A stretch of DNA of 64,000 nt from positions 38,776,873-38,840,872 of the forward strand of contig OW388291.1 of the NCBI GenBank assembly GCA_936450465.1. Reading direction: 5' to 3'. Under the pieces are notes generated by a model. That model saw nothing but the letters and a program-made list of their open reading frames with translations. It was not told the DNA's origin and made no database searches. The DNA comes from Gibbula magus (lineage: Eukaryota; Mollusca; Gastropoda; Trochida; Trochidae). The translations under genes and the position numbers were made by a program. Positions 1-11,040 of the stretch are shown here, piece after piece. Position 1 is the stretch's first letter. Every line of letters starts with the position of its first letter.

Positions 1-3000
1 AAGTCCGTCAAGATCTACACCTATCCTGTAAACATAAATGATGAACTGTATTGATATCGAGTGTCATGGTGTAATGTGCAGTCTGCATTGGGATATAGTT
101 CATGAAGTTCACATGTAAAGACTGATGAAAGACGTAGGAACATTGAGCATAACAATTTTCTTGTTACTAAAGTATTCCAATTATGAAACTGAGTAAAGAT
201 TTTGTTTGGTTGTTTTATTTAATCCTCATTTACTTTTTTTCATCAGTGTTGCATCTAGGAAACCACACAGCTCACTCATGAACCCACGAGTCCCACACTG
301 GTTAGGGAAACACAAATACAGATATTCAGATGCTATATTTCCATCAAAAACATTACAGAGATCTAACAAAATCACATCTAAGCATCATTTTTAAGTTTCA
401 TCTAGCTTACGTCTACAATTGTGGATATATATATATATATATATATGCTTTGGACAAAATGATTTCCTCATTGAGGCACTGTTAAAGTCATGTCCCCATG
501 CATGAAAAGCACAACTTGAGATACACATCTAACCCACACAAAGCACATCTTGAGATCATGTGTATGCAACATACACTATGGTTCACTTCCCCCACAAGGC
601 ATAAATCTCCATCACAGGCTTATTCAAGCTTTGCCACATTTCCGTAACTCTCCTGTGCCAGTGTAGCAGCACACTGCGTCTGAACTTCACTCTACTATGC
701 CGGCACAGGCAAATTAAGGAAATATACCGACAAGGCATAAATTAGCCTGTGGCAAAAATAATGTCTTAAAGGCGCTGTAGCACGTTTTTTCGCTCAAATA
801 AGTCGATGAAATGTATTTGAAAAATAATGTCACCAAAAGTAAAGGACCATTCTCTCTTCGGAAAATCAAGTTAAAAATTGTTGTACATGGTTCGATAAAG
901 CCATGGGGATCGTTTTTGTTATGCGAAATGATTAAATTGTGTTCACAATAAAATGGCCGCCATGCAATTTTTGCTTTATACGCAAAACAGTTATTACCAC
1001 TACGGATAATTGGTTTGTGTTATAAGATGTTTTACCCTCTAAAGTTAATAGAAATGACATAAACTATCATTATAAATGAGAAATTTGAAAAAATAAAATT
1101 TGCAAAAAACGTGCTACAGCGCCTTTAAAGGGGGAATTATTTTTTTTAGAAAAATTACAAACATGAAATCACATTTAAGAATACGCACCATTCTTTTGAT
1201 CTTTTTGCTTTTCCAGGACCCTTGCCATCAGCTTTCCTCTTGCCTCTAGTGTCAGATGACGACGCTGTACTGCCTTTCTCTAGACCTAATCATTCAAATA
1301 TAAACATTGTTTTCACTTGCTTTGCAATATTTAATATTCTTAACCATAAGACAAAGGTACCTTCAACATAGTATAAATTTTGAGAAAGATTTGACTTTCA
1401 ATCATAAATATAATTGGAAATTTTGAAAAGCATGATATCCACTTTAACCCTTCACATGTTGATGCAATTTCGGGAATAGTTTCAGATTATTTTTTTCTTG
1501 TTCATGTGTTATCATTACTGTAACTCGGCTACTGAGGAATGATTTGAAACTAATTACTTTTGTAGAATGCCTCTAAAACAGTTTAATTACTTTTGTAGAT
1601 AGAAGGTGGATATTTGATGTGCAATTTCAAATTACTAGTAATTGATACTGTTGAAATTATTTGCTCCAGATTATAAAATACCTCACCAGTTCTAAGAGCA
1701 TCTTCCAAGTCGTCGGCCACTTTGCTCCTCTGTTCCACGTAGGTTGGATCATCAAAGTTGTGTTGTCCCTGCGCTCGTCTCCGCGCTAATCTCTCCTGTC
1801 TTCTCTCCTCCTTCTCTCTCTCCCGGTCTGCCTGCTTACCCAGCCACTCCTTCAGTCTATCAACATATACAGATTCATCAGGGTGGAATATCACACAGTT
1901 ACCAGGTATATATGTTCACTAACCAAGAGAAATGCACTAGGTTGGTAGTACATTCACAAGTCAAATAACATAAATCTAAACTACCAACAAAGTCCTTCTA
2001 AAAAGTTCATTCACATTGTTTTTGTGACAAAAAATATTATTTTTATTACAGAGAATGTTATAATCAAGAATTATCCACAGGTCCAGGTGTTAGCAGTCTC
2101 TAATTTTACAGTCCCAAGGCAATTGGTATGAAACTAAACGTTTACAGGTTTAATTTCCAGCCCTGTTCATTCTCCGTCTTCTATACAATACTTCATTGTC
2201 AGAGATTGTTATCGGGTCAGAAATAGAGAATCTCACCCAGGGCGAGATTCTATTTATCATCCAAAATCATTCTTCATTAGTTTTTGATGAAAAATTTAGC
2301 ATATTAGCATATTGAGCAAATTAAACACAAAACTGCCATTTGGCTTCCAGTGCTGTGATGTCATAGCATTGTGACGTCATCATGATTATGACGTCATAGC
2401 ATTGTGATGTCATTACTTGATGATGCAAAATCATTGTGATGCCATGTAGCTGACGCCAACAGGGCATTGTTCAAAATCTACTGTCAAAACGATATTTCCT
2501 AGGAGATATCGCTTGATCTCATACAAGCGATATCTCCTGTGAAACCCAGTTTTGGATGATAAACTTGTTTTCTCACATAAAAGCCTTCTTATCACAGCAA
2601 TCACCCTGGACCTAGGTTCTCAAAGCTCTCTTAGTGCTAAGATAGCGATAAGTATCATTCATTAACACTGGATCCTGGCCCAGAACTAACTTCAATAAAG
2701 GTTGAAATAGCCGTAAGTCAACATGAGTAACTGGTACTTTCAACCATGTTAGCACTGTTTTTGAAAATATGGCCCTTGATCCAGGTCGTACTATTTTACA
2801 TGGGTCACTTTAAATACAATCCTGCATAAATTTTCTATGACATGCTAAATTGAAACTGACATTGACCAAATACAGAGGACACCGTCACTTGTCCATAGAG
2901 CTAATCATAGCTTTCTAGCATTTGTGGTTTTCACGTGCTGATAGATGTCATAGTGCACAACATTTATATTTATAAATCACTTGTGAGGCGAGTGAAAGGG

Positions 3001-5753
3001 GCCATAACTAGACATCATCGGTTTATACTGTATATATCAGAAATAACACGTAATCCCTTGTACTTGCACAATTATATCTTCATATCATATGTAACAACTG
3101 TTTACTGGTACATTGCACCAAGGATGTGACTTAAAGAGAAACCTTGAAAAGTGGCATATGAATTATGACTAACCAAAACATTTTCATTTATTTGAAAGAG
3201 TGTCAAGTCTTACTTCTTGATACATACATATCACTATTCATGAAAATTGAAATTAATTTTATGCCAATGAAGTTTACTGTGATGAAAATAAACAACAAAT
3301 CTTTGCAAAGTTAATGATTTAAACAGTAATTAACACATACTTTTTCTCGTTATTAACATCTCTCATCCGTCGACCACTCAAATCCCTGCAAGCTTCTCGA
3401 CTGGTTGTCTTCTCTATTTGAGCTCCGATAGCTCGAAGCATAGAACCAAATCCTGAAGAAAACAATTCATAACAATTCAAGTGTTATTAGTCATTTCAAT
3501 ATATAAGTGAGGAGAGGTAATTTGAGGTTCAACATGGCTTTCAAGCGTTTTCAATTACAGTATATCATGTCGTTAGTTTTATTGCAGGGAGAATGCCTGC
3601 AACAGCATTGTGGCTTTTGCATTGCTGTGAAACCTGTGAGCACTGTCTATGGGTAGTATTGCACTGAAATTCAGTGTACCGGAGCATTGCACATAAACCA
3701 TGTGTGTGTAGAGGGATGGGGACTTCATCAAATAAGTTCCAAATACGCTTCATGGACCACTTGACATACTTTTTATTTAGGCTGTCAGTTGAGAAAGATG
3801 AGGTGGAACCCCTTTAAATGAATGAAATTCTAGATCTGCCCCTGCTCCGGGTATCTTTACCCTATGTGGGTGTATAATATTATGCGTAAGGTACTGTGAA
3901 AAAACATCAATTATCTATTAAGACATTTTTTCAATGAAAATAAACAAACACATAATCTGCTAAATGTCAAACAATGATTCCTCACCTCCTTTTCCTCCCA
4001 AAATGGTTGGAACACAGTGATACACAGAGCCATGTTTTATTTCATCTTCTTCATTGATCAAACGTCCGTTACACGTAACATAGAAGCCATTCTCTTGAAG
4101 ATACTGGAACCAAAATGATAAATACAGTTAAAGGTGCATCCATTGTGTTTTATAAAATTTTAACAGGCCTTAATACGTTCCGACTCACCATATGTGCTAT
4201 TTACAGTGCAAACAAGCAGACAGAGTTGGCCATATCCCCCGCCATGTAGGAATTTTGAATATATTTATGCATTTTGAATATATAATGCATTTACTTTCTA
4301 TATAAAGCAAAAGGCACATCTAGACTACTTGGATCATACCTGTACAAAGTTTCAGCAAAATATATTGAATAGTTTTGAAGTTTGAGGCCGGAATATAGTT
4401 TTCCCTCTTCTTGGTTCTAAGTCAAAACTGTTTGCATTTGTAAAAAAATATTCTCAAATTTCTACCCGGTTTGCATATTCATCCCGAATCACCAAATATA
4501 TCATATTTACTAGTTTCCAATTAAAATAGAGTAACATCATTATGCATGTGCAGAATTTGAAACTACACGTCCCATTTACATGCACAGTAGTTATATAACC
4601 TATTAAATATGATCAACCCAAATTTATCAGTTCGTCTGTTATAAATAGGATTCCAAAATTATGTTTGACTCATTGGTGCATGCCACATGCAGTATATTGT
4701 CAGTTTTCGATCAGAAATCACTACTTTCAGAGTCAGTAGTTCCTTATAACATAACGTTTAGACTATGTGACCCTAAACAACACAATGATGTACCTTTAGG
4801 GGAAGTTCTATCATCAATCTATCGGCAGCGCCCGCCATATTGGATTCTTGGCATTACGTGAAATGAAAACATGCTATATTTAACCTAATTTTACACTTTC
4901 TAAAAAATAAAACATATAGGCCTACAATGATAGAAAATTCACATAGTAACATATAACACATAATAAAACTAATAAATAATATGCTGTTAGACCGTAGCGA
5001 AAATGGCTTCAGTTCTCATCGTTTTTATTTTTCAACATGTGTGCGCTTGCCTTTATTAATTTGTGAAATATAAACTCATCAAAATATTACCCTCATTAGT
5101 ATATTTCAATTTCACTGTGTTTTAATCATGTATTAATAGGTATAACTATAGAATTGGTTCGCCACCTATTAGGGTTTAGGGTTAGGGTAAGTATTAGGGT
5201 TTAGGGTTAGGGTTAGTATTAGGGTTTAGGGTTAGGGTTAGGGTTAGGGTTAGTGTTAGTATTAGGGTTTAGGGTTAGTATTAGGGTTAGGGGTAGTGTT
5301 AGGTTTAGGGTTAGGGTTAATCTTTAGAATGTATTCAAGGTGGCGAACCAATTCTATAGTTGCTCCCAAATTATCTTTTGTACCCTGATAATGCGATATT
5401 TTCATCAAACGGATAGGCTACATCATATTAAATTAATTATTGGAATTTGGGAAAACGATTTCTAAGATTTAGTTTGACAATTAATAATACATTTTAACTC
5501 ATTCTTTCTTGACAATGTGTATCTAACTATGATCTTGACTGAAGTTTACGTCGGATAGATAACAATCGAAATAAGGGTTGACAACTTACTGAAGTCGTAT
5601 CGTATCATCGTATGGGACATGTTTTCGTTTACCAATTCAGTTATTTACCTCTGAAATAACCTGATTCCTCAATTCGGAAACTTTTTCGAGGCTTGGGTTG
5701 ATAACAAAACTGTGACGGGGAGATGAATGGATGACCAGTAACGATGAAGCCAT
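1..5753 (-). CDS. SDE2: SDE2 homologue (telomere/replication and splicing regulator), C-terminally incomplete
   Basis: Joined from six exons on the minus strand: 5649-5753, 3986-4103, 3341-3452, 1687-1856, 1189-1285 and 1-25. All junctions are GT-AG, phases agree, and the sum is 209 codons with no stop. Start ATG is at 5753. Residues 1-74 form the ubiquitin-like part, with [10 protein letters not shown] in exon 2 and [13 protein letters not shown] across the exon 2/3 junction; in SDE2 proteins this diglycine-KGG is where the UBL is clipped off. Then come [19 protein letters not shown], a charged helix ([18 protein letters not shown]), and a basic stretch ending WIGVDLDGL, aligning with human SDE2 as I remember it. 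SDE2 works in the nucleus in pre-mRNA splicing and PCNA-linked replication-stress control. The C-terminal SAP-like region would lie left of the window. Introns hold two MITEs, a SINE tail and a telomere-like tract. Confidence 0.88.
425..447. repeat. (AT)n microsatellite
   Basis: About eleven AT dinucleotides in AT-rich DNA, in SDE2 intron 5. The rest of 26-1188 holds only the MITE at 770-1124 and unremarkable intronic sequence. Confidence 0.9.
770..1124. mobile_element. MITE, TTAA target site, family 1
   Basis: Ends are perfect inverted repeats of 21 bases starting AGGCGCTGTAGCACG and running into T6. Each end is directly flanked by TTAA (766-769 and 1125-1128), the target duplication typical of piggyBac-class elements. 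The 355-bp interior is AT-rich and has no ORF, so this is a non-autonomous copy. It lies in SDE2 intron 5. Intact arms suggest a fairly recent insertion. Confidence 0.85.
2226..2566. repeat. Foldback element with terminal hairpins and CRE-like palindromes
   Basis: Bounded by inverted copies of TTTATCATCCAAAA (2253-2266 and 2550-2563). A hairpin GAATCTCacccaggGCGAGATTC-like lies at the left end. A 15-bp-armed hairpin lies at 2501-2538 (arms AGGAGATATCGCTTG / CAAGCGATATCTCCT, 8-base loop). Two perfect TGACGTCA palindromes sit at 2372-2379 and 2389-2396 among degenerate TGATGTCA copies. No ORF. It lies in SDE2 intron 3. Confidence 0.6.
3560..3760 (-). repeat. SINE tail fragment
   Basis: Matches the body of the SINE at 20966-21282: the block TTATTGCAGGGAGAA followed by TGCCTGCAACA, then GTGAAACCTGTGAGCA and TGCACTGAAATTCAGTGTA. 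No tRNA-like head remains. It lies in SDE2 intron 2, between exons 2 and 3. Confidence 0.65.
4132..4796. mobile_element. MITE, TTAA target site, family 2 (copy a)
   Basis: Left end AGGTGCATCCATTGTGTTTT follows TTAA (4128-4131). Right end is the inverted match ACACAATGATGTACCT followed by TTAG, one base off TTAA. Interior similar to the copy at 50028-50517, with shared blocks including GTTTGACTCATTGG, GTTTTCGATCAGAAAT and CATATTTACTAGTTTCC. Non-coding, 665 bp, inserted in SDE2 intron 1. Confidence 0.8.
5144..5361. repeat. Interstitial telomere-like (TTAGGG) tract inside a perfect inverted repeat
   Basis: About 155 bases (5168-5322) are TTAGGG units mixed with TTAGGGT, TTAGTA and TTAGTG variants. 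The tract is enclosed by exact 24-base inverted arms at 5144-5167 (AACTATAGAATTGG then TTCGCCACCT) and 5338-5361. No target duplication is evident. It lies in SDE2 intron 1. The arms argue for a mobile foldback unit rather than a simple telomere-repair scar. Confidence 0.9.
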
Positions 5754-5897
5754 CCTGTTTCTTCTAGATTCTTTCACTTTTACAGAAACGTTTTCTTTAC
5801 TTTTCTGGAGCTGCAACCGGAAACGGAAGTAAACAACGACTAGCCTCGTTTTCGATTATAGTGTTAGACGCGAGGACAAACTTTCGTTCAAGTGAAC
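5754..5897. promoter_or_regulatory. Probable bidirectional promoter between SDE2 and the ADAM10-like gene
   Basis: Only 144 bases separate the divergent start codons (SDE2 at 5753 minus, ADAM10-like at 5898 plus), so both 5' UTRs and core promoters must overlap or be interleaved. No clear TATA box is visible; the stretch is relatively richer in GC (CCGGAAACGGAAG at about 5818-5830 resembles an ETS-type site) than its surroundings. Transcription starts cannot be placed from sequence alone. Confidence 0.6.
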
Positions 5898-8459
5898 ATG
5901 GCGCGTTTTATGAAACGATCTGATTTTTTGGGGAACAATTTCAACGTTTTTGGATTATATAGTGTCTACTGGATTGTGTTATTTGTTGTAATGATGTTTC
6001 AGGTTATGAAAATCGAATCTATTCACTACCAACCCTTTCATGCAATCAGTTTAGATGCCCCTTTGAATTTGAACCCCAAGATGGAAGACGGACAATCATA
6101 TGAAAAATCCCAAGAAATCAAACGAATACGTGTTGATATAATTCGCAAGAAAGTAAATCAACACACTTATATAAGAGACTTACAGTTTAATACTTTTCGT
6201 GTGTTTTTCCGAATTTTACTGAGGAAAAATGCATTGCTTGACAACAATTTACATGTACATATAGGAAATCAAATTCTTGGAACCAGTGTGAAAAAGTTGA
6301 TAAAATATCTACCAGTTTTGTTTGTTGGCATTGTGAAAAGATCTCCAAATTCCATTGTTCATGGTAAGATTATAGACACTGAATTTGAACTATTTATTCA
6401 ACATAAAAATGAAACATATTCCGTCAAGTGTACATTTGAGAAACAGTCAGTGTCGTATCAAGATTTTGAAAACCTTAAATATTCATTGAAGAATTGTAAT
6501 GCTTACAAGTTTAACAAACACAGAATCAGTGTTATGGCTGTTGATGGAAACAGTCATTTTGCATCCACAGACTATAAAGATTACTTAATACCTGACATAT
6601 ATGAAACAGACCATGAAACACTTTTCCGACGTACCAAACGAAATGTTCCAGAGCCAGTGAGGGGACACTGCATTCTAAAAGTGGTAGCCGATCACAATTA
6701 CTTTGAAGATGTTGGAAAAAGTAATGTGAAAACAACTATTGCTGAAATGCTCATCAGCATTGCAACCTCTGATTCTATATTTCGTCAGACTGACTTCAAT
6801 GGAGATGGTGAAAGTGATGACATTGGCTTCAAAGTTGGAAATATCACAATTTTCAGAGCTGACCAAGATTACAAGATGAAAAATGAAAGCAGTTCTATGT
6901 ATACCTATCTTAGACAATTTTCTGAATATGACTTCACAGATTACTGTTTAGGATTTGCATTTACAAACAAAGACTTTGATGGTGGTACTGTGGGAATGGC
7001 ATGGATAGGAAGCTCTAGCCATTTTAGAGCTGGTGGAATTTGTCCAAAATATACTCCCTGTTCTGGAGGGATTTGTATGAGCTACAACACAGCCGTGTTG
7101 ACTCAGCAGAACTATGGTCGCTTTATTTCTTCTCAAAGTGCAGCTTTGATCATGGCTCATGAATTTGGACACAATTTTGGAAGCGGACATGACACTTCTG
7201 CAGAATGTGCCCCAGGGGGATATGCTGGAAACTACCTGATGTATCCGTATACAAGTAGTGGTCAACTTGCAAACAACAGACTCTTCTCTTCATGTAGTAC
7301 AATGAGCATGTACCCCGTGATCGTTAACAAGAGTCCAGACTGTTTCAAAGAAGATCTAGGCCCAGTTTGTGGTAATGGAATCCTTGAGGACGATGAGGAA
7401 TGCGACTGTGGAACACCCTCAATGTGTCAAGACATAGATCCTTGCTGTACTCCTGCAAACAGTTCCATCGGAACACCATGTACTCTTAGCATATTAAATG
7501 ACTGTTCCCCTAAAACATCAGTTTGCTGCACTCAAACATGTAACTATTATCACGAAACTGATCAAGTGACGTGTCAAGAGGAAACAGAATGCTCTTCAAG
7601 ATCGTTATGTAGACATGGACAAAGCACTTGCCCAGATCCACAGTTGCGAGCAGATGGAACTTTGTGTGACGAGGGACGAAAAACATGTTATCGTGGAATG
7701 TGCAGTAAGAGTATATGCACCTATCTCAACCTGACAGACTGCCAGTGTACAACTCCGTCAACCTCTGCATGTCTAGTTTGTTGTGTGGCCTCTAATATCA
7801 CTAATCCTGTCTGTGCTCCTGTGAACTCATTCGACCATTCCATCGCAAACATGGTTAAACATAGAGGAGACCCATGCTTCAACTACAAAGGATTCTGCAA
7901 CCGAGACATGAAGTGTGTCCTTGAGGTCACGAGTGCTGGTGATGGTTTGAGCAAATTTCTTACGTCCGACACTGTTGCAAATCTAGGAACTTGGATGAAG
8001 AAATACTGGTTTTATTTGATTCTTAGTATTCTAGTTGCAGCGTTTGTATCTATTATTGTTTCTTCTTACTTCAAACCGCAACAGGATGTTCACACAGATG
8101 CAATGAGAATGGGGAAGCTCACAGCAATTGTTGCTCAAGGTCAAACACAGAAACAAATGTATCAAGAACAGATCGATGATTGCAAAAAAGCTTTCCAAAA
8201 TATTGATGAGAAAGTGAATTCTAAGCAAAACTCTATTCCACTAACATTAGCTGTTGCAAGAATGTGTTTATTTTTTCCAACAGCGCCTATGCCTCTTATA
8301 CTCAAGACTGTGAAGTCAAGTTCTTCAGAAGGATTTGCAGTTAAGATGATGGTTGTGAGGAAATTTCCAATGCAGTCTTTTATGGTAGGGTTAAACGGCT
8401 TCAACTGTGAAGTCACAGACTCCAATGAAGATATTGAAGAAATTGTTCTGAATGATTAG
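5898..8459 (+). CDS. ADAM10-like transmembrane metalloprotease-disintegrin, intronless
   Basis: 853 residues from the ATG at 5898 (GAACATGG context); the frame opens slightly upstream at a GTG that is unlikely to initiate. Order: hydrophobic signal segment (about 18-34), prodomain, furin site RRTKR (244-248), metalloprotease with zinc motif HEFGHNFGSGHD (421-432) and Met-turn LMYP (M448), disintegrin domain from CGNGILEDDEECDCG (about 490), Cys-rich region ending with PCFNYKGFCNRDMKC, TM helix (about 702-723), cytoplasmic tail of ~130 residues. The CFNYKGFC block and the absence of EGF repeats match ADAM10 better than ADAM17. ADAM10 sheds Notch and other surface proteins at the plasma membrane. 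Odd: one uninterrupted exon, and a tail that lacks the proline-rich ADAM10 tail and instead ends in a hydrophobic then acidic stretch (IEEIVLND). A retrocopy or lineage-specific paralogue is possible. Confidence 0.88.
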   Translation: MARFMKRSDFLGNNFNVFGLYSVYWIVLFVVMMFQVMKIESIHYQPFHAISLDAPLNLNPKMEDGQSYEKSQEIKRIRVDIIRKKVNQHTYIRDLQFNTFRVFFRILLRKNALLDNNLHVHIGNQILGTSVKKLIKYLPVLFVGIVKRSPNSIVHGKIIDTEFELFIQHKNETYSVKCTFEKQSVSYQDFENLKYSLKNCNAYKFNKHRISVMAVDGNSHFASTDYKDYLIPDIYETDHETLFRRTKRNVPEPVRGHCILKVVADHNYFEDVGKSNVKTTIAEMLISIATSDSIFRQTDFNGDGESDDIGFKVGNITIFRADQDYKMKNESSSMYTYLRQFSEYDFTDYCLGFAFTNKDFDGGTVGMAWIGSSSHFRAGGICPKYTPCSGGICMSYNTAVLTQQNYGRFISSQSAALIMAHEFGHNFGSGHDTSAECAPGGYAGNYLMYPYTSSGQLANNRLFSSCSTMSMYPVIVNKSPDCFKEDLGPVCGNGILEDDEECDCGTPSMCQDIDPCCTPANSSIGTPCTLSILNDCSPKTSVCCTQTCNYYHETDQVTCQEETECSSRSLCRHGQSTCPDPQLRADGTLCDEGRKTCYRGMCSKSICTYLNLTDCQCTTPSTSACLVCCVASNITNPVCAPVNSFDHSIANMVKHRGDPCFNYKGFCNRDMKCVLEVTSAGDGLSKFLTSDTVANLGTWMKKYWFYLILSILVAAFVSIIVSSYFKPQQDVHTDAMRMGKLTAIVAQGQTQKQMYQEQIDDCKKAFQNIDEKVNSKQNSIPLTLAVARMCLFFPTAPMPLILKTVKSSSSEGFAVKMMVVRKFPMQSFMVGLNGFNCEVTDSNEDIEEIVLND

Positions 8460-8630
8460 AATTGGGTAAATTCCATGGAATTGTTTTGAATTAAAAAGAA
8501 GTTTGAAGAAAATCCTTTAAAACAGTTGAAGAATGTGATGCTAAATTATAAAAATCGGTTTATAAGACATTACTTTCGATGCTTAATTAAATTAAAAATT
8601 CATTCTTTCAGTGCAATTGATGAATATGTA

Positions 8631-8671
8631 AATAAAGATAAGTGCAGATTTATTATGAAGAATGAAATAAA
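8631..8671 (+). terminator. Poly(A) signals of the ADAM10-like gene
   Basis: AATAAA occurs at 8631-8636 and 8666-8671, 172-212 bases after the stop codon, in AT-rich 3' UTR. No intron signal is needed between. From 8672 to about 9050 I see no gene, only two weakly similar stretches around 8791 and 8938. Confidence 0.55.
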
Positions 8672-9049
8672 CGATAATTTGTTGTGTGTACATCTTACAG
8701 TTGGCTCTCATTGATTTAGTTAATGTCTCCACCTTTTTTTGTAAAGTGATGCATGTTTTTATCTGTCATGCAGTATACAATTTTGATTTTATGCCAGGAA
8801 GGTCCTTGCCACACCAATATTTGAAGGGGTACAAGTTCAAAGAACAAACTTCCATCATCACAACAAAGATGTTCTGAAAATTTCAGCTTTTTATGTCAAC
8901 TGGTTTCGGTGAAGTCATTTAAAGGTTTCGCTTATAATGCCTGCCATGCCCATATTTGACAGGGGGGCGAGGTCCAATGAACAAGCGTTGATCCCCAACA
9001 GTTCTGGAGAAGTTGAAAATGTGAAAGGTTTACAGACGACACCCAAAAA

Positions 9050-9165
9050 CAGCGTATGCCATAAGCCCATCTGGCCTTTCAGACCTGATTAGCTTAAAAG
9101 TGAAAAGTTTACTGATGGGCAGACACCTTTCCGGCCACATGAGCTAAAAATGAATTTGTCAGTAG
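9050..9165 (+). repeat. Degenerate hairpin end of the TGATGAGCTAA repeat family
   Basis: GCCATAAGCCCATCTGGCC, then TTTCAGACCTGATTAGCTT, is a decayed copy of the 3' terminus seen at 30721-30757. A second decayed version, ending CATGAGCTAAAAATGAA, follows at about 9118-9155. No tandem units remain attached. Confidence 0.6.
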
Positions 9166-9214
9166 CAAAATGTGAAAACAGTAATATAACTAGAAGAGCG
9201 TTTGCGGGACACCG

Positions 9215-10787
9215 CAAAAGCAGAGCAGCTCCGAAACTTTGGGTCTCGCCTTTCCCTGTTCCGCCTTCTCCTCAGCATAAATAAAATGGGAATTTTTTTG
9301 GACAAAATGTTTTTCATTATTCAAATTATTCTAACAAGTTGAATCATCACTGGGGTCACTTTTCACAACTTTGTTCTTAAAACCTATTTCTGATTTCAAA
9401 ATTGGATCAAAAGATTAACATGGCCTTAACCAATATCTCATGACCTTGAACTTTGACCTTCAAGGTCACACCATCAATGATTACTTTTCATTGTGTATAA
9501 CAATCATGCAATGACTCAAAAGTGTTCATTGTTAACATAAGGCATATTCGCAATAGCACGCTTAAGTTGTGACCTTGCTGTGACCTTGACCTTTAACAGA
9601 TTTGAGCAAAAACGTTTTCAGATCTTGGTCTTTCTCCATAGTTGATATATACCAAGTTAGGGCCTGATAGCACAGAAGTTGTTGAAGTTATCGTGTTTAC
9701 AAGGATTTTTGTAGTGATTTCAGAACTCATGACCTTGACCTTTGACCTTGAATGTGAGCATGTCAAAATATTTCCCCAGGTGTACAAGAAAGAAGCTATA
9801 TATATGAGGTGTTGATACCTTCATGGAAAAAAGTTATTAAGTGATTTCAGAACTGGTGACCTTGACCCTATCTCGCGACCTTGACCTTTTAAATTCAAGG
9901 TCACACAATCAGTGATCACTTTTCATTATGTATAACAATCATGTAATGATTCAAAGTGTTAATAGTTGAAATAAGACATTTTTGCAAAAGCATGCTTAAG
10001 TCGTGCCCTCGCTGTGACCTTGACCTTTGACGGATGTTAGCGAAAACCTTTTCAAATCTTGGCCTTTCTCCATAGTTGATGTACACCAAATAAGAGCCTG
10101 GTAGCACAAATATTTGTCAAGTTACCGTGTTTACAAGGATTTTTTTTAGCGATTTCAGAACTTGTGACCTTGACCTTTCACCTTGAATGTGAACATGTCA
10201 AAATCATCCACCAGGTTTATAAGAAAGAAGCTATGTATATGAGGTGTTAATTCCTTCTTGGGAAAAGGTTATTTAGTGATTTCAGAACTGGTGACCTTGA
10301 ACATGTTTCGTGACCTTGACCTTTTAAATTCAAGGTCACACAATCAGTGATCACTTTTCATTGTGTATAACAATCATGTAATGATTCAAAGTGTTAATAA
10401 TTGAAATAAGACATTTTCGCAAAAGCATGCTTAAGTCGTGCCCTCGCTGTGACCTTGACCTTTGACGGATGTTAGCGAAAACCTTTTCAAATTTTGGCCT
10501 TTCTCCATAGTTGATGTACACCAAATAAGAGCCTGATAGTACAAATATTTTTCAAGTTATCGTGTTTACAAGGATTTTTTAAGCGATTTCAGAACTCGTG
10601 ACCTTGACCTTTGACCTTGAATATGAACATGTCAAAAAAATTCCCCAGGGGCATAAGTAAGAAGTTATGTATATGAGTTCTCAAAACCTTCTAGGAAAAA
10701 AGTTATAGCGAATACAAAACGCGCGTGCGGCGGCGACGGAAACTGCGCAAAAACTGATAGCAGCTCCGACTAAGTCGGAGCTGCTAA
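9215..10787 (+). repeat. Tandem-unit repeat element with TGACCTTGA motifs and terminal hairpin-CTAA
   Basis: About three diverged units of roughly 480 bases, each carrying runs such as GTGACCTTGACCTTTGACC, the block TTTCTCCATAGTTGATGTA and GTGTTTACAAGGATTTTT. The left edge has AGCAGCTCCG (about 9223); the right edge is a hairpin with 14-base arms (10758-10771 and 10773-10786) reading TAGCAGCTCCGACT / AGTCGGAGCTGCTA, overlapping CTAA (10784-10787). The layout (subterminal inverted repeat, tandem core, 3' hairpin, CTAA) resembles Helitron/Helentron-derived elements. No ORF of its own. Confidence 0.65.
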
Positions 10788-10824
10788 TGAATCCAGGATG
10801 AGATTTCCATTCTCAGGTTTGTTT

Positions 10825-11040
10825 TTTTATGTCTCCAAAGTTTGATATCTTCTGTGAGGCACGGATGGAATTGCCATCCTGGTTCCTGTTGACATTGTTT
10901 CATCAAGAACTCAACGATTGTCACATTGTTGTTAGTTCTTAGTTCTTACATTAAATTGCATTGTTTTAAGTTTTGAGATTCCATCCATTTTCATGTTATG
11001 GTGATAAAACAGGGAATTTGTACACAAGATACATGCCATT
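10825..11040 (+). repeat. Flanking direct repeat, left copy
   Basis: Diverged copy of the stretch at 18410-18690: both have a GGTTTGTTT...GTCTCC start, GAGGCACG-ATGGAAT-GCCATC, ATCAAGAACTCAAC, TTGTCACATTGTT and later TTTGTACACAAGA. The two copies lie just outside the big inverted-repeat element. A short SINE-like scrap (GAGTGATTGAGTGAGAGAGT, then CATTGTTTAATGCTG) follows at 11105-11141. Confidence 0.5.
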
